A stretch of DNA of 59,822 nt from Litorilinea aerophila (GCF_006569185.2 NZ_VIGC02000034.1:1-59822); one strand, 5' to 3'; counted from the stretch's first letter, positions 18,802 through 29,691 are shown. Numbers and translations: made by a program. The notes: a model not told the origin generated them from the letters alone.

Positions 18802-19665
18802 ATGGGTTTCAGTTGGGCCATCATCATTGCGCAGCTATTTTTCCTGGAAGGGATCCTCTCGATTGACAATGCGGCCGTCCTGGGGGCCATGGTCATGCCC
18901 CTGCCGACAGACCGCTCCATCCCCTGGCCTGGCTGGCTACGCCCCCTCGGACAGCGGATCGATCCCGCCCTGGGCCCTCAACGGCAAGCGGCCCTCAAAG
19001 TCGGGCTGCTGGGTGCCTATCTGGGCCGGGGCTTGATGCTGCTGATCGCCAACCTCTTGGTGCGCAACCCCTGGATCCATCTGGTCGGCGGCGCTTATCT
19101 CATTTATCTGGGCGTGGATGCCCTGGCCTGGCCCGAATTGCCCGAATTGGCGGGGGAGGCCGGTCAGAGCCCGCTGCAACCGGGGAAGCCGGGCCAGGGT
19201 TTCTGGCAGGTGGTCCTGGCCGTGGAGTTGGCCGATTTGGCCTTCAGCCTGGACAATGTGGTGGCTGCAGTGGCCCTTTCCCGGCATCTTCTGGTGGTGA
19301 TGTTGGGCGTGGGGCTGGGCATTCTGACCATGCGTTTTGCCGCCGGCCTCTTCTCCCGTTTGATCGAGCGGGAACCCATCTTGGAAACAGCTGCCTATCT
19401 GCTGGTCTTGATGATCGGACTGCGTCTTTGGGCGGAGCAGCTCTTCCATCTGGACATCTCTGCGTTGAGCCAGTTCGGCCTCTCTCTGCTCCTGGTGGCG
19501 ATGGCGTTGCTCTATGCCCACTGGGCCCCAGCCCGTGCCCTGCGTCCATTGATTCATCGGCTGCGTCGCGGCATGCGCAGTGGACTACAGCTGGGCCGAC
19601 AGATGGTTCTGCGCCCCCTCTCCGCGGTGCTCGGCCTGCTCAGCCTGCCAGGCCGTGGCAGTTGA
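18802..19665 (+). CDS. TerC-family integral membrane protein
   Basis: A 287-aa protein with about seven membrane helices in two pseudo-symmetric halves. Each half has the acidic intramembrane signature of the TerC/Alx family: EGILSIDNAAVL (16-27, with D22-N23) and ADLAFSLDNVVA (144-155, with D145 and D151-N152). Family members are linked to metal ion (Mn2+) export at secretion sites and tellurite resistance. The start was set by a GGAG site before the ATG at 18802 and by the promoter just upstream. No tellurite-resistance partners are present, so a metal-homeostasis role is more likely than tellurium resistance. Confidence 0.85.
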   Translation: MGFSWAIIIAQLFFLEGILSIDNAAVLGAMVMPLPTDRSIPWPGWLRPLGQRIDPALGPQRQAALKVGLLGAYLGRGLMLLIANLLVRNPWIHLVGGAYLIYLGVDALAWPELPELAGEAGQSPLQPGKPGQGFWQVVLAVELADLAFSLDNVVAAVALSRHLLVVMLGVGLGILTMRFAAGLFSRLIEREPILETAAYLLVLMIGLRLWAEQLFHLDISALSQFGLSLLLVAMALLYAHWAPARALRPLIHRLRRGMRSGLQLGRQMVLRPLSAVLGLLSLPGRGS

Positions 19666-19673
19666 TCTCCTTC

Positions 19674-20612
19674 TCAGCGGGATTCTCGCTCCGGCGGGTG
19701 AATGGGCTGCTCCTGGATGACTTCATCCCCTTCCAGCCGTAGCCAGGTGGAGAAGTCCCGCTTCCCCTCCTGCAGACGGATGACCCGGGCGCCCCGCTTG
19801 AACCCTTCCTTGCCGTAGGTGTTGAAGCCCGTTCCCCGGCCATAGCAGAGGCGAATGCCGTGCAATTCGCCCACGTAGTCGTTGATGTGGTCGTGGCCCA
19901 CGAAGGTCCCCAACACGTCCCCTGCCTCCCACAAAGCCGCAAAAAAGCCGGTGTTGATGGGCGGACAGCAGACGGCCTCGTGCTTTTCACCCCGACAGAT
20001 GTGGTAGTCCCACACCTCCACGTACTCGGGCAGGGGAATGTGGAAGAAGGCCAGGGCGGGCAGGGGCTCGCCTCCATTGTCGGCCTGCAAGGTTGCGGCC
20101 GTCTCCAGGTACCAGGCGATCTGATCCCGCCGGATCCAGCCGTAGCCTGTCAGCTCCCGTTCTGCGTAGCTATGGGAATCCAGGAAGTAGAGGTGGGCGG
20201 CGGGGCGGTCCTGGCTGGCCGACAACACCGGCAACACGTAGTTGCCCACCCCAGAAACGTGGGCGGGCCCAGCCTGGGTGAGGCAGCCGGGCAACTCCTG
20301 TTGGACGGCCAGCAGCGCCTGACGATCCAGTGCGCCCTCGTCGTCATGGTTGCCGAAGACGGCCGCCCAGGGCACGTTTCGTTCTACCATGGGGGCCACC
20401 GCCTGGCGCCAGGCCGCGGCCCCATCCCGACAGTGGCTGCCGTCGATCACATCTCCCGTCAACACCACCAGGTCAGGCTGCTCAGCGTCCAAGATGGCCG
20501 CCATGAGCGCAGCGGTCTGTCCATCCGCGGGCTCGCCGTTGCGCCAGTGGGTGTCGGTGAACTGGACAAGGGTAAATGTCCGGTCAGGGCGAAAACGTAG
20601 GGGCGTCGTCAT
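19674..20612 (-). CDS. Calcineurin-like metallophosphoesterase
   Basis: A 312-aa protein with the full metal-binding set of the family: D20 and H22 in FTDTH, D54 in TGDVID, N88-H89-D90 in FGNHD, H191, and H240/H242 in FVGHDH. It resembles DNA repair exonuclease/purple-acid-type phosphodiesterases acting on small phosphoesters. The ATG at 20612 has a GGAGGA site 9 nt upstream and overlaps the methyltransferase stop by 4 nt. It is the last gene of the long minus-strand operon and is convergent with the TerC-like gene (8 nt apart). A pyrophosphate of a lipid-linked sugar is one possible substrate, by context only. Confidence 0.85.
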   Translation of the reverse strand: MTTPLRFRPDRTFTLVQFTDTHWRNGEPADGQTAALMAAILDAEQPDLVVLTGDVIDGSHCRDGAAAWRQAVAPMVERNVPWAAVFGNHDDEGALDRQALLAVQQELPGCLTQAGPAHVSGVGNYVLPVLSASQDRPAAHLYFLDSHSYAERELTGYGWIRRDQIAWYLETAATLQADNGGEPLPALAFFHIPLPEYVEVWDYHICRGEKHEAVCCPPINTGFFAALWEAGDVLGTFVGHDHINDYVGELHGIRLCYGRGTGFNTYGKEGFKRGARVIRLQEGKRDFSTWLRLEGDEVIQEQPIHPPERESR

Positions 20613-21391
20613 GGGTGTGATTCCTCCTTTTTGCGGCCGATGAAGATATGGCGCAGCCCCACATAGGGCATCAGCCAGTGGCGGGTTCGGCGCTCTATCC
20701 ACTCGCCCAGGCTGACCAGCCAGGCCGGGCCACCTGGCACCAGGACGGTGGTCTCGCTCTTCTCGATGGTGAAGCCGGCGTCCTGGATCATGGCCCGCAG
20801 GCGGCTGTGGCGGATGAACCGGTGGGGGCCCTCGGAGTGGTGCAGGCCTGTGATGGCCGCCAGCGCGTGGATCGGCTCCCAGAGCACGTTGGGGGTGGTC
20901 AGGATCAGGGTGCCGCCCGGTCGGGTCACCCGCCCCAGCTCCTGCACCAGCCGCTCGGGATGGGGCAGGTGTTCCACCGTTTCGAAACAGAGCACTGCGT
21001 CAAAGCTGGCGTCGGGCAAGGGCAGGGGGTAGTCGAAGAGCTGCAGCCAGGCGAACTCTTCGAAGCCCGCTTCCCGCAGCCGGGCACAACAGATCTCCCC
21101 CATGCGCCGGGAAACATCCGCACAGACGGCCGAACTCACTTTGCCGTGCTGGTAAAAGTACAGGGTCCCGTTCCCGGTGCGGGCACACAGGTCCAAGACC
21201 CGCCCGCCCGGGGGCAGGTCACTCAGGCGCAGGCCGTCCACGAAGCGCCGGAAATAGGAGTAGGTCTCCTGATTGATGGCGTCGTAATCTTCGGTGGCGT
21301 CCCAGTGGGCGGCCACGTCGGTAAAGTCCCAGTCGGCACGCAGCCAGTGGGCCACCTCCGTGGCCGTCCGCTGCCAGAGGGTTCGCCACAT
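20609..21391 (-). CDS. Class I SAM-dependent methyltransferase
   Basis: A 260-aa methyltransferase of the Methyltransf_11/25 type. Motif I is VLDLCARTGNGT (65-76), with CARTG in place of the usual GCGTG; the acidic residue of motif II is in VCADVS, and CFETVEHL followed by LTTPN are the later motifs, close to UbiG/glycan-type methyltransferases. It starts 2 nt after the FrhB-like gene and overlaps the phosphoesterase by 4 nt, so the three are almost certainly co-translated. Glycan methylation is the likely role from context. Confidence 0.8.
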   Translation of the reverse strand: MWRTLWQRTATEVAHWLRADWDFTDVAAHWDATEDYDAINQETYSYFRRFVDGLRLSDLPPGGRVLDLCARTGNGTLYFYQHGKVSSAVCADVSRRMGEICCARLREAGFEEFAWLQLFDYPLPLPDASFDAVLCFETVEHLPHPERLVQELGRVTRPGGTLILTTPNVLWEPIHALAAITGLHHSEGPHRFIRHSRLRAMIQDAGFTIEKSETTVLVPGGPAWLVSLGEWIERRTRHWLMPYVGLRHIFIGRKKEESHP

Positions 21392-21393
21392 GG

Positions 21394-22818
21394 CTAGGCC
21401 TCCTGTTCTGGTTGCATGGGAACCGCTGCCGTGGGAGACGATTCTGGCGGCTGGACCACAAACGTGGTGTCGGCCAGCCCGCGCCGTTTGGCCGGTTTGG
21501 AGAGGTTCTTCCAGCCCTTGCGCAGGCTGTTGAACAGGGGCCCCAGCACGCCCAAAGGCACCCACTCCACCGCCCGGCGCGCCCACCGGGTCCCACAGAG
21601 CACGAAGAGGCCGCTGATCACCACCTCCACCAGCCGGCGCGAGAAGGGAATGGCCTGGGGGCGGTAGCCGTACTTGGGCGCCGGCTTTCCCCGTGCCCGG
21701 CGCCACTCCATGCGGATAAACGCCCCCCGTTTTTTGAAGTCCAACATGTGGCCGTGCATGGAGAGGGCTTCCTGGAGCGCCAGCGGCTCCAGGTGGACCA
21801 CGCCCTGGCGCTGCATGGCCTGAAGCAGCTCTTCGCCCTGCTGGCTGCGGGCTACCACCACCGAAAAGCCCTGGCCCTGGGCCTCATAGCGGGGATGCCA
21901 GGCGTCGCCCACGGAAATGTCCGTCAGTTCGTTGGTAAAGTCTACGGAATAGCGGGTGCTGCGGGTGATGTAAAAGGGGATCAGGTAGTTGTAGTAAAAC
22001 TTCTCCGCCCGCAACACCCGTCCCGAACGGGTGCGGATCTGGAGGTAGCCGGGCCATTCCCCTTCCCGGTAGCGCAGTTCGGCCACGTCGGTGACATCCT
22101 GGATGCCGTGGCTGCGCAAGAAACTTTCGATGGCGCCAAAGTACATGTTGGTCCCCACGTACGGCCCCAGGACGTAGCGGACTTTCCTGGCCGTGGGATC
22201 CCCCATCCTCTGGAGCTGGCGCAGGGCAGCCACCTGGTCGGGCAGCCCCACAAAGGCCACCCGGCCGGGAAAGTGGGCCAGGGAGGCCAGGATGGTGTTG
22301 ACGGGAACCGGCGCGTAGACGCTCTGGCTGGTGGCCAGGATCTCCTCGGGCGTCCGGGCCAGGATGGGCTCGGCCTGCCAGGGGTGGGGCCGCCCCTGGC
22401 AGACGGCCACGGCGCCGTCGATCAGGCCGGTTTCCAGCAGGTAGAGCAGCGTCTGGGTGATGACGCCGCCCGAGGCCCCCCGCCGCCGCACGTCCGGGCG
22501 GGCCGAGTAGCCGATGTACAGGTGGCGGTAGCAGCCTATCAGCCAGTTTTCCGGCAGCTGCCCGAAGAGCCAGCGGCACAGGGCGGGATAGTCCACCCCT
22601 TTGCCGGGACAGGCCTCCCACGCCCCGGGAGCCAGGCGTACCGGGCCGTTGCCGGTGGGCCGGGGGAGGGGGCCATGGGCGGTGGAGACCATGTGCAAGG
22701 TCCCCTGGGAGAGCCCCACACAGGTGCCGCAGTGGGTGCAGAGGCCCGGCTGAATCACCTCGCGTTCCAACCGGGCAAAGACTGGGTCGGCCACGTGGGC
22801 GTCAAGATGGTCGGACAT
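21394..22818 (-). CDS. FrhB-family (coenzyme F420 hydrogenase/dehydrogenase beta subunit-like) protein
   Basis: A 474-aa iron-sulfur flavoprotein-like protein. The N-terminal C27-x2-C30-x2-C33 and C70-P are ligands for a 4Fe-4S cluster, RRRGASGGVI is the conserved N-terminal FrhB signature, and DISVGDAW is the usual C-terminal motif. The last 100 residues are basic with a hydrophobic stretch and may touch the membrane. Family members include F420 hydrogenase subunits, archaeal ferredoxin-dependent glutamate synthase relatives, and proteins in bacterial polysaccharide clusters thought to make pyruvyl or reduce sugars. Here the neighbours are glycosyltransferases and a methyltransferase, which favours glycan modification. 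It overlaps the GT2 gene by 17 nt. Confidence 0.8.
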   Translation of the reverse strand: MSDHLDAHVADPVFARLEREVIQPGLCTHCGTCVGLSQGTLHMVSTAHGPLPRPTGNGPVRLAPGAWEACPGKGVDYPALCRWLFGQLPENWLIGCYRHLYIGYSARPDVRRRGASGGVITQTLLYLLETGLIDGAVAVCQGRPHPWQAEPILARTPEEILATSQSVYAPVPVNTILASLAHFPGRVAFVGLPDQVAALRQLQRMGDPTARKVRYVLGPYVGTNMYFGAIESFLRSHGIQDVTDVAELRYREGEWPGYLQIRTRSGRVLRAEKFYYNYLIPFYITRSTRYSVDFTNELTDISVGDAWHPRYEAQGQGFSVVVARSQQGEELLQAMQRQGVVHLEPLALQEALSMHGHMLDFKKRGAFIRMEWRRARGKPAPKYGYRPQAIPFSRRLVEVVISGLFVLCGTRWARRAVEWVPLGVLGPLFNSLRKGWKNLSKPAKRRGLADTTFVVQPPESSPTAAVPMQPEQEA

Positions 22819-23827
22819 GGTTCTCGTGGGATTGGGCCCCGTCGGTCGGCTGGGCGTCATCGGCCGGGCCTGTCAGCTCGATGACCACATCGCTCTGCCG
22901 GCGGGTCTGAAAGGCGTTGGGCGAGCGGTGGTGGATCAGCTCGGCCAGCAACCCGGTGGCTGCCACCTGGATGGCCGCCATGACGATGACAATGGTGCTG
23001 ACGTCAGCCAGTTGTTCGAACACCACCACACTGAGCACGCCCCAGGTTACCCCCAGCAGCAACAACAGCCCGCTGAGGGGCAGGAAGATGCGCAGGGGCG
23101 CGAAGTAAAGCGCGATGCGCAGAATGAGCTGGATGAAGTTCAGGGTATCCTGGATGGGGCGAATCTTAGAGCGGCCGATGCGGGCATGGTAGTTGATGGG
23201 GAAATAGTCCACCAGATAGCCGTTGGTGAGCATGCCCAGGGTGATGGTGGTGGTGAATGAAAAGCCATCCGGCAACAGGTCGAAGAAATCCAGGGCCGCG
23301 CTCCGTCGGAAGACCCGCAGCCCGGAGTTGAGATCGGGGATGGTCTCGCCGGCCACCAGGTTGGCCAGCTGGCCGATGAGCCACTTGGCCGGCCGCCGCA
23401 GCCAGGGGATGGCCACATGCTCGCCAATGCGCGCACCCACCACCATGTCCCATTCCCGGGCCAGAAGCCGCTCTACCATGGGCGGAATGGGCTCATGGGG
23501 ATAGGTGCCGTCCGCGTCGGTGATCACCACCAGCTCGTGGCGGGCATGGCGGATGCCCGTCTTGAGGGCTGCCCCGTAGCCCCGGTTCTCCCGATGCTGC
23601 AACACCCGGACGCCGGCTTCCCGGCGGGCGATGGCCCCGGTCCCATCCTGGGAGCCGTCGTCCACCACCACGATCTCGTAGACCAGGCCTGCTGCCTCCA
23701 GCACTCGCCGCAGGGAGGCCAGCACAGAGCCAATCCCGGCCTCTTCGTTGTAGGCCGGGATGATGACGCTCACAGGCTGGGAAGCCGCGGGGGGCGGCGG
23801 AATCGTAGGCTCATGTCCCGGGTTCAT
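22802..23827 (-). CDS. Glycosyltransferase family 2 with C-terminal membrane pair (DPM1/GtrB-like)
   Basis: A 341-aa protein. The GT2 domain has IIPAYNEE (22-29), DDGSQDG (56-62), the DADG metal motif, and VGARIG. Two hydrophobic segments follow (about 240-265 and 280-300), as in polyprenyl-phosphate glucosyl- or mannosyltransferases (GtrB, DPMS type). It makes lipid-linked sugar, probably for the GT39-type enzyme whose gene it overlaps by 4 nt (ATGA). This repeats the GT2/GT39 pairing seen at the left end of the window. Confidence 0.85.
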   Translation of the reverse strand: MNPGHEPTIPPPPAASQPVSVIIPAYNEEAGIGSVLASLRRVLEAAGLVYEIVVVDDGSQDGTGAIARREAGVRVLQHRENRGYGAALKTGIRHARHELVVITDADGTYPHEPIPPMVERLLAREWDMVVGARIGEHVAIPWLRRPAKWLIGQLANLVAGETIPDLNSGLRVFRRSAALDFFDLLPDGFSFTTTITLGMLTNGYLVDYFPINYHARIGRSKIRPIQDTLNFIQLILRIALYFAPLRIFLPLSGLLLLLGVTWGVLSVVVFEQLADVSTIVIVMAAIQVAATGLLAELIHHRSPNAFQTRRQSDVVIELTGPADDAQPTDGAQSHENHVRPS

Positions 23828-25881
23828 GGGCGGATCTGGCTACGGGCGATTTCAACCTGGTTCAGGATGCCGTCCGGTGTCGTGTCCGGGACATCCAGCC
23901 GTTCCATGGTGGCCTCGTCGTAGAGGCCTATCAGGAGGCGATAGCTTCCCGGTGCCAGGTCGGCTGGCAGGGGGAGGCGTACCGTCTCCTTGAGCACATG
24001 GCCGGGCTGCCACAGGCTGGTGGGGAGCAACCCCCGGGCAGGGTAACCGTCCGGCTTTTCTCCGGCCAGGTCCGGGTTGAGTACCACCTCCGCCACCTGG
24101 AACTTCCCTTGTGCTTCAAAGGGATAGTGGTCGAAGGCCTGCACCTGATTGCCCGCTTCGTCCACCAGGTGCAGGAAGATCTTGTAGTCGCCCGGCATGG
24201 GCGCCAGGGCTTCCCAGTAGGTAGAGACGTAGATGGACTCGCCCGGCTGCCAGGGTCCTGGGGACACATCCACGCCCCGCAGTTGCACGGACTGGCCCAG
24301 GGGGACATCCAGGGGCTGGCTGGGCGACTGGGGGGCGTCCATGAGCACGGTGTAGACCTGGATCTCGTGGTCCGGTTCCCGGTCGTCCCGCACGTCCAGG
24401 CGCAGGGCATAGCGCTGTTCAGCGCCCGTGCGCAGGCTCGGGATCAGCTGGTCGAAGGTGTCGGTGTAGACCAGCACCGGACAGCCGTAGCGGTCGATCT
24501 CGTCCAGGATATCCTGAGCCGTCAACACGCCGCTGAAGAGCCGGGCCGTGGAGATCATGGAGAGCCGGGGCGTGGGCAGGCGCTCGGCCAGGAAGAGCAG
24601 GCGGTTTTCCTTGGTGACGATGCAGTCATCGGGCGCGGTGGTGGCCTGAACCAGGTCGATCACGGCCTGACGGGCCGGGTGGCGCTCCACGAAGCCCTCG
24701 GTTTCCACCAGGGGCAAGGGGGCCAACACGGTGAGACAGGCCAGGCCACCCAACAGTAAACGGTTGAAATGGGGCGCCCAACCGGCCCGGTGCTGGGCCA
24801 GGCGCTGGCTGCCCGCGGCCACGGCAACGCCGCTCAGCGCGGCCAGAGGCGGCAGCATTGTCACCAGGTGGCGGGGCCGTACCGGGTCGTGCAGGAACAG
24901 GAACGCCAGGGCCAGCATCAGCCAGACTCCCCACGGCCAGAGGCGGACCAGGCGAGCCCGCCAGGCCAGGACCAGGCCGGCCAGCGCGCCCACCATCAGC
25001 GGAATAAACTGGGCCACGTCGGCAAACTCCAGGGCTTCGGCGATGTTGACGCCGGCCCCGTCGGTCTCGATGGCTTCCCGCAGGGCAAAGCGGGAGAGGA
25101 GCACCTGGTGGATGAGCGCGCCGGGGTCATAAATGAAGAGGAAGACGGACGCCGCAGCCAGGACCCCTGCCGTCCAGAGCAGGCCCAGAAGCAGCAGGGT
25201 GCGCCAGGTGCGCCAGTCGGTCAGGGCATAGCCCCGGTCATACACCGCCCAGACCACCATCTGGGCCGCGATGACCGCGGGCAAATAGGGGACGAAAATC
25301 TTGAAGGTGGCACTCAGCCCAAAGAGCACGCCGGAGAGCAAAATCCAACGCCGTCGGCTCTGGGTCCGGAACTGCTCTGCCGCGGCCAGGGAGAGCAGGG
25401 CAAAGGCCAGGGCTCCGGCCTCCAGGTTGATGGAGGTGGAGACGAAGAAGTAGTGGGGATTAAACGAAAAGAAGAGCCCTGCCAGCAGGGCCGCCAGGGT
25501 GGCCTGGTGCGGAGGGGCCTGACGGCGTACCAGGTAGAACAGGGCCATCATTCCGGCCAGCCCATAGGCCATCATCAGGAGGCGGACGTGGGTCGTGGCG
25601 CCCCACAACCAGGCGCTGATCTCCATGGTCAACAGGGCGAACGGGGCGATGACCACGTAAATCTCCCGGTAGGGTGCATGGCCATGTTGGGCCAGCACGG
25701 CGAACATCAGGTTGTGGGTTTCGTCATAGCTCAGGGGCGTGGCCTGGCTGTACCAGAGCCGGGTCAGGAGAGAAACCAGCAGGAGGACAAAGAGTCCCAC
25801 GGTGGAAGCCTGCAGCAGCCCGCGCGCCCGGCGGTCGGCCCTGGTAGCCGAGCCAGCCAGGGAGAGTCCATATCTGGCCAT
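23824..25881 (-). CDS. GT-C membrane glycosyltransferase, GT39/GT83-like
   Basis: A 685-aa polytopic membrane protein. The first helix (about 24-42) is followed by SYDETHN (51-57), the acidic pair expected in the first outer loop. About ten more helices run to residue 370, then a C-terminal outer domain of about 300 residues ends with a beta-rich region similar to that of the left-end GT39 (both have LPADL(P/A)xG(D/S)Y and xIGLY elements). The two enzymes are therefore probably paralogues. The start lies 8 nt after malQ. Donor and acceptor are unknown. Confidence 0.8.
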   Translation of the reverse strand: MARYGLSLAGSATRADRRARGLLQASTVGLFVLLLVSLLTRLWYSQATPLSYDETHNLMFAVLAQHGHAPYREIYVVIAPFALLTMEISAWLWGATTHVRLLMMAYGLAGMMALFYLVRRQAPPHQATLAALLAGLFFSFNPHYFFVSTSINLEAGALAFALLSLAAAEQFRTQSRRRWILLSGVLFGLSATFKIFVPYLPAVIAAQMVVWAVYDRGYALTDWRTWRTLLLLGLLWTAGVLAAASVFLFIYDPGALIHQVLLSRFALREAIETDGAGVNIAEALEFADVAQFIPLMVGALAGLVLAWRARLVRLWPWGVWLMLALAFLFLHDPVRPRHLVTMLPPLAALSGVAVAAGSQRLAQHRAGWAPHFNRLLLGGLACLTVLAPLPLVETEGFVERHPARQAVIDLVQATTAPDDCIVTKENRLLFLAERLPTPRLSMISTARLFSGVLTAQDILDEIDRYGCPVLVYTDTFDQLIPSLRTGAEQRYALRLDVRDDREPDHEIQVYTVLMDAPQSPSQPLDVPLGQSVQLRGVDVSPGPWQPGESIYVSTYWEALAPMPGDYKIFLHLVDEAGNQVQAFDHYPFEAQGKFQVAEVVLNPDLAGEKPDGYPARGLLPTSLWQPGHVLKETVRLPLPADLAPGSYRLLIGLYDEATMERLDVPDTTPDGILNQVEIARSQIRP

Positions 25882-25889
25882 ACGCCCTT

Positions 25890-27461
<1,572 letters not shown>

Positions 27462-27534
27462 CGAGAATGCTCCGTGTATACCACACGCACAGCCGTCGCC
27501 CGGTGGAACACCCGGGGCACGGCTGCCCACGCCT

Positions 27535-28353
27535 TCAGGATGCCAGCATGCGGCTGGTGGCGATCTGAAGGCCCGCGATCAGCAAGGCCAGACAGAAGAG
27601 GACCCAGGCCACCTCCTGCCAGGTACGGGGCTCCTCTTCCAGCGCCTGGGGCCCGAAGACGATAAAGGCTGGCGGCCTGTAGCGGGGAAGCAGGCCCCAG
27701 GAGACCAGGGCGCCGCCTGCCAGGCCGCCCAGGTGTCCCCAGTTATCGATGCCCGGCACACTCAGGCCAAAGAACAGGTTGATGGCGATCACGATGAGCA
27801 TGTTCTGCAGGATCGCCCGCCCCCGGGGACCGAAGTTCTCTCGATAGCGCAAAAAGTAGACGGTGATGGCGCCAGCCAGGCCAAAGATCGCCCCGGAAGC
27901 GCCCGCAGATGGCACCGGTGAAAATGCGTAGCTGGCCAGGCTGCCGAAGAGCCCCCCCAACAGGTAGATGGCCAGGAAGCGCAGGTGACCGAAATAGCCT
28001 TCCACCATGGGGCCCAGGGCATACAGGGCGTAGAGGTTGAAGAGCAGGTGAAAGACCCCAATGTGCAAGAACATGGCCGTGAACAGCCGCCAGACCTCCC
28101 CCTGGGCGATCAGCTCGTTGACCTTCATGCCAAAGGTCCGCAGCACATAGATGTTCTGGGTGCCGTTGAGGTCATTATAGACCACAATGCCGTAGACCAC
28201 CATGGCCACGAAAACCACCAGGTTGCTTACCAGCAACACCCGGGTCAGCCAGGGTGGCCGCAGGCGGATGAAAAACTGGGGCCGCGGCGGGAAAGGGGCC
28301 CCCAGTTGGGGGTCTGGCGTGGGCCTGGGCGCGTACAGTTCCGGTCTGTTCAC
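27535..28353 (-). CDS. Rhomboid-family intramembrane serine protease
   Basis: A 272-aa membrane protein with six core helices. The HLLFN motif (102-106), the catalytic serine S153 in GASGAIFG and the catalytic histidine H207 in NWGHLGGL make a complete Ser-His dyad. The N-terminus has a proline-rich cytoplasmic tail. Rhomboids cleave membrane helices of substrate proteins; none can be named here. The start is GTG. The gene begins 16 nt after gmk on the same strand, a probable co-transcript, and a 73-nt gap precedes malQ. Confidence 0.9.
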   Translation of the reverse strand: MNRPELYAPRPTPDPQLGAPFPPRPQFFIRLRPPWLTRVLLVSNLVVFVAMVVYGIVVYNDLNGTQNIYVLRTFGMKVNELIAQGEVWRLFTAMFLHIGVFHLLFNLYALYALGPMVEGYFGHLRFLAIYLLGGLFGSLASYAFSPVPSAGASGAIFGLAGAITVYFLRYRENFGPRGRAILQNMLIVIAINLFFGLSVPGIDNWGHLGGLAGGALVSWGLLPRYRPPAFIVFGPQALEEEPRTWQEVAWVLFCLALLIAGLQIATSRMLAS

Positions 28354-28369
28354 AAGTCTGTTGCCACCC

Positions 28370-29020
28370 CTACAGCTCCACCGGCGTCCAGTCCACCCGG
28401 CTCTTTTCCGCGATGATGATGCTGATGACCTGCTCCACCGTCTTCTCCAGTTGATGCTCCCGGTTGACCACCACGTAGTCGAACTCCATGATTCGCCGCA
28501 GTTCCTGCCGGGCAGTGGCGATGCGCATTTTCAACTTGTCAGGCGGTTCCGTCTTGCGTTCCCGCAGGCGGCGGATCAGCTCTTCTTCGCTCTCCGCGGT
28601 CAGGAAGATGGTCACAGCGTTGGGGATCAGCTTGCGGATGGTCGCCGCGCCCTGCACGTCTATGCGCATGATGACGTCCTGACCACTGGCCAGGGCTTCC
28701 CGCAGGTGCTTCTTGGGGATGCCCTTGTACTCGCCGTAGACCACCGCATACTCCAGCAGTTCCCCTTGCTCGATCATCTCGGCAAATTCGCTCATGGAGA
28801 CGAAGTAGTAATCCCGGCCGTGGACTTCGCCTGGGCGAATGGGCCGGGTGGTCGCCGTCACCACGAAGTGAAAGGAGGGGTAATACTGCTTCATCAGGTT
28901 CAGGGTGGCGTCCTTGCCCACACCGCTTGGGCCGGACAGCACCACCAGCACGGGCCTGGGCCGGTTCAAACTTTCGTAGAGGGCATCAATTTCGTGGTCT
29001 CGTTCTGAGATCTGTGTCAC
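28370..29020 (-). CDS. gmk: Guanylate kinase
   Basis: A 216-aa enzyme phosphorylating GMP to GDP with ATP. It has the P-loop GPSGVGKD (30-37), the GMP-binding region TTRPIRPGEVHGRDYYF, and EYAVVYGEYKGIP. The position after the P-loop lysine is Asp rather than the usual Gly or Ser, a small deviation. The N-terminal extension of about 20 residues is unusual but short. The start is GTG at 29020, near the divergent FmdB gene. It heads a run of eight minus-strand genes with short gaps or overlaps. Confidence 0.93.
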   Translation of the reverse strand: MTQISERDHEIDALYESLNRPRPVLVVLSGPSGVGKDATLNLMKQYYPSFHFVVTATTRPIRPGEVHGRDYYFVSMSEFAEMIEQGELLEYAVVYGEYKGIPKKHLREALASGQDVIMRIDVQGAATIRKLIPNAVTIFLTAESEEELIRRLRERKTEPPDKLKMRIATARQELRRIMEFDYVVVNREHQLEKTVEQVISIIIAEKSRVDWTPVEL

Positions 29021-29023
29021 GGT

Positions 29024-29052
29024 TTGCTTCCGGTTTCCCTACTTTGTATAAT
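29024..29052 (+). promoter_or_regulatory. Promoter of the FmdB-family gene
   Basis: TTGCTT and a perfect TATAAT are 17 nt apart. The predicted transcript starts near 29059 and has a leader of about 140 nt. The promoter overlaps the beginning of the divergent gmk region, so the two could interfere. Confidence 0.55.
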
Positions 29053-29157
29053 CAACAGGCCTCCATCTGAATTCACAGAGCCACAGGGCCGACAAGCCCC
29101 GCGGGCGTCGTGGACAGTATAAGGGAGGACGGGCGAGGATTGAAAATTCCGGGCAAC

Positions 29158-29187
29158 TGTTTTGCAATCGGCTGTTTTGCAATCGGC
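29158..29187 (+). repeat. 15-bp perfect tandem duplication in the FmdB leader
   Basis: TGTTTTGCAATCGGC occurs twice in a row, 10 nt before the start codon, so it spans the ribosome-binding region. A similar but imperfect TTTGCAATT duplication lies near 355-395. Confidence 0.8.
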
Positions 29188-29196
29188 GAGGTCGTT

Positions 29197-29601
29197 ATGC
29201 CAATCTACGAATATTATTGCCGGAGTTGTCGGAAGCGGGTCAGTGTGTTCTTTCGCAGCATCCGGGCGGCCAGCGAAGAGGAAGCCCGCTGCCCGGAATG
29301 TGATGGGACACAACTGCGCCGGCTGGTGAGTCGGGTACGCGTGTTGCGCTCCGAAGAGAGCCGGCTGGAGGAGATGGCCGATCCGTCGCTGATGGCCGGG
29401 CTGGAAAACGAGGATCCCCGGGCCCTGGCCCATTTCATGCGCCGTATGAGCGACGAAATGGGCGAACCCCTGGATCCGGAGATGAGCGAGGTGATCGACC
29501 GGTTGGAAGCAGGCGAAGATCCAGAGTCCATCGAACAGTCCATGCCCGAGCTGGCCGGAGACGGGGACTTCTCGGCGTCCGACGACCTGGACGACCTGTA
29601 G
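29197..29601 (+). CDS. FmdB-family zinc-ribbon protein
   Basis: A 134-aa protein. The N-terminus MPIYEYYC with C8, C11, C32 and C35 is the standard FmdB/CxxC regulatory zinc ribbon, and the rest is a negatively charged, helical tail ending DDLDDL. The family's function is not well known; some members regulate formamidase or nitrile genes. The start with MPIYEY is clear from family similarity. The stop TAG is followed directly by TAA at the edge of a palindromic repeat. Confidence 0.85.
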   Translation: MPIYEYYCRSCRKRVSVFFRSIRAASEEEARCPECDGTQLRRLVSRVRVLRSEESRLEEMADPSLMAGLENEDPRALAHFMRRMSDEMGEPLDPEMSEVIDRLEAGEDPESIEQSMPELAGDGDFSASDDLDDL

Positions 29602-29691
29602 TAAATCCCGGCAGAAATTCGTCGATGGTTTCCATCAGAGGAAGCGCCCAGAGGGCACCCGGAATTTCTGCCGTGGTAGCTACGCCAGACC
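29601..29691 (-). repeat. Family 1 palindromic repeat, copy C
   Basis: On the minus strand it reads TCTGGCGTAGCTACCACGGC at the left end and CTGCCGGGATTTAC at the right, with an interior closely matching copy A (GGGTGCCCTCTGGGCGC). It begins at the last base of the FmdB stop codon. Confidence 0.85.
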
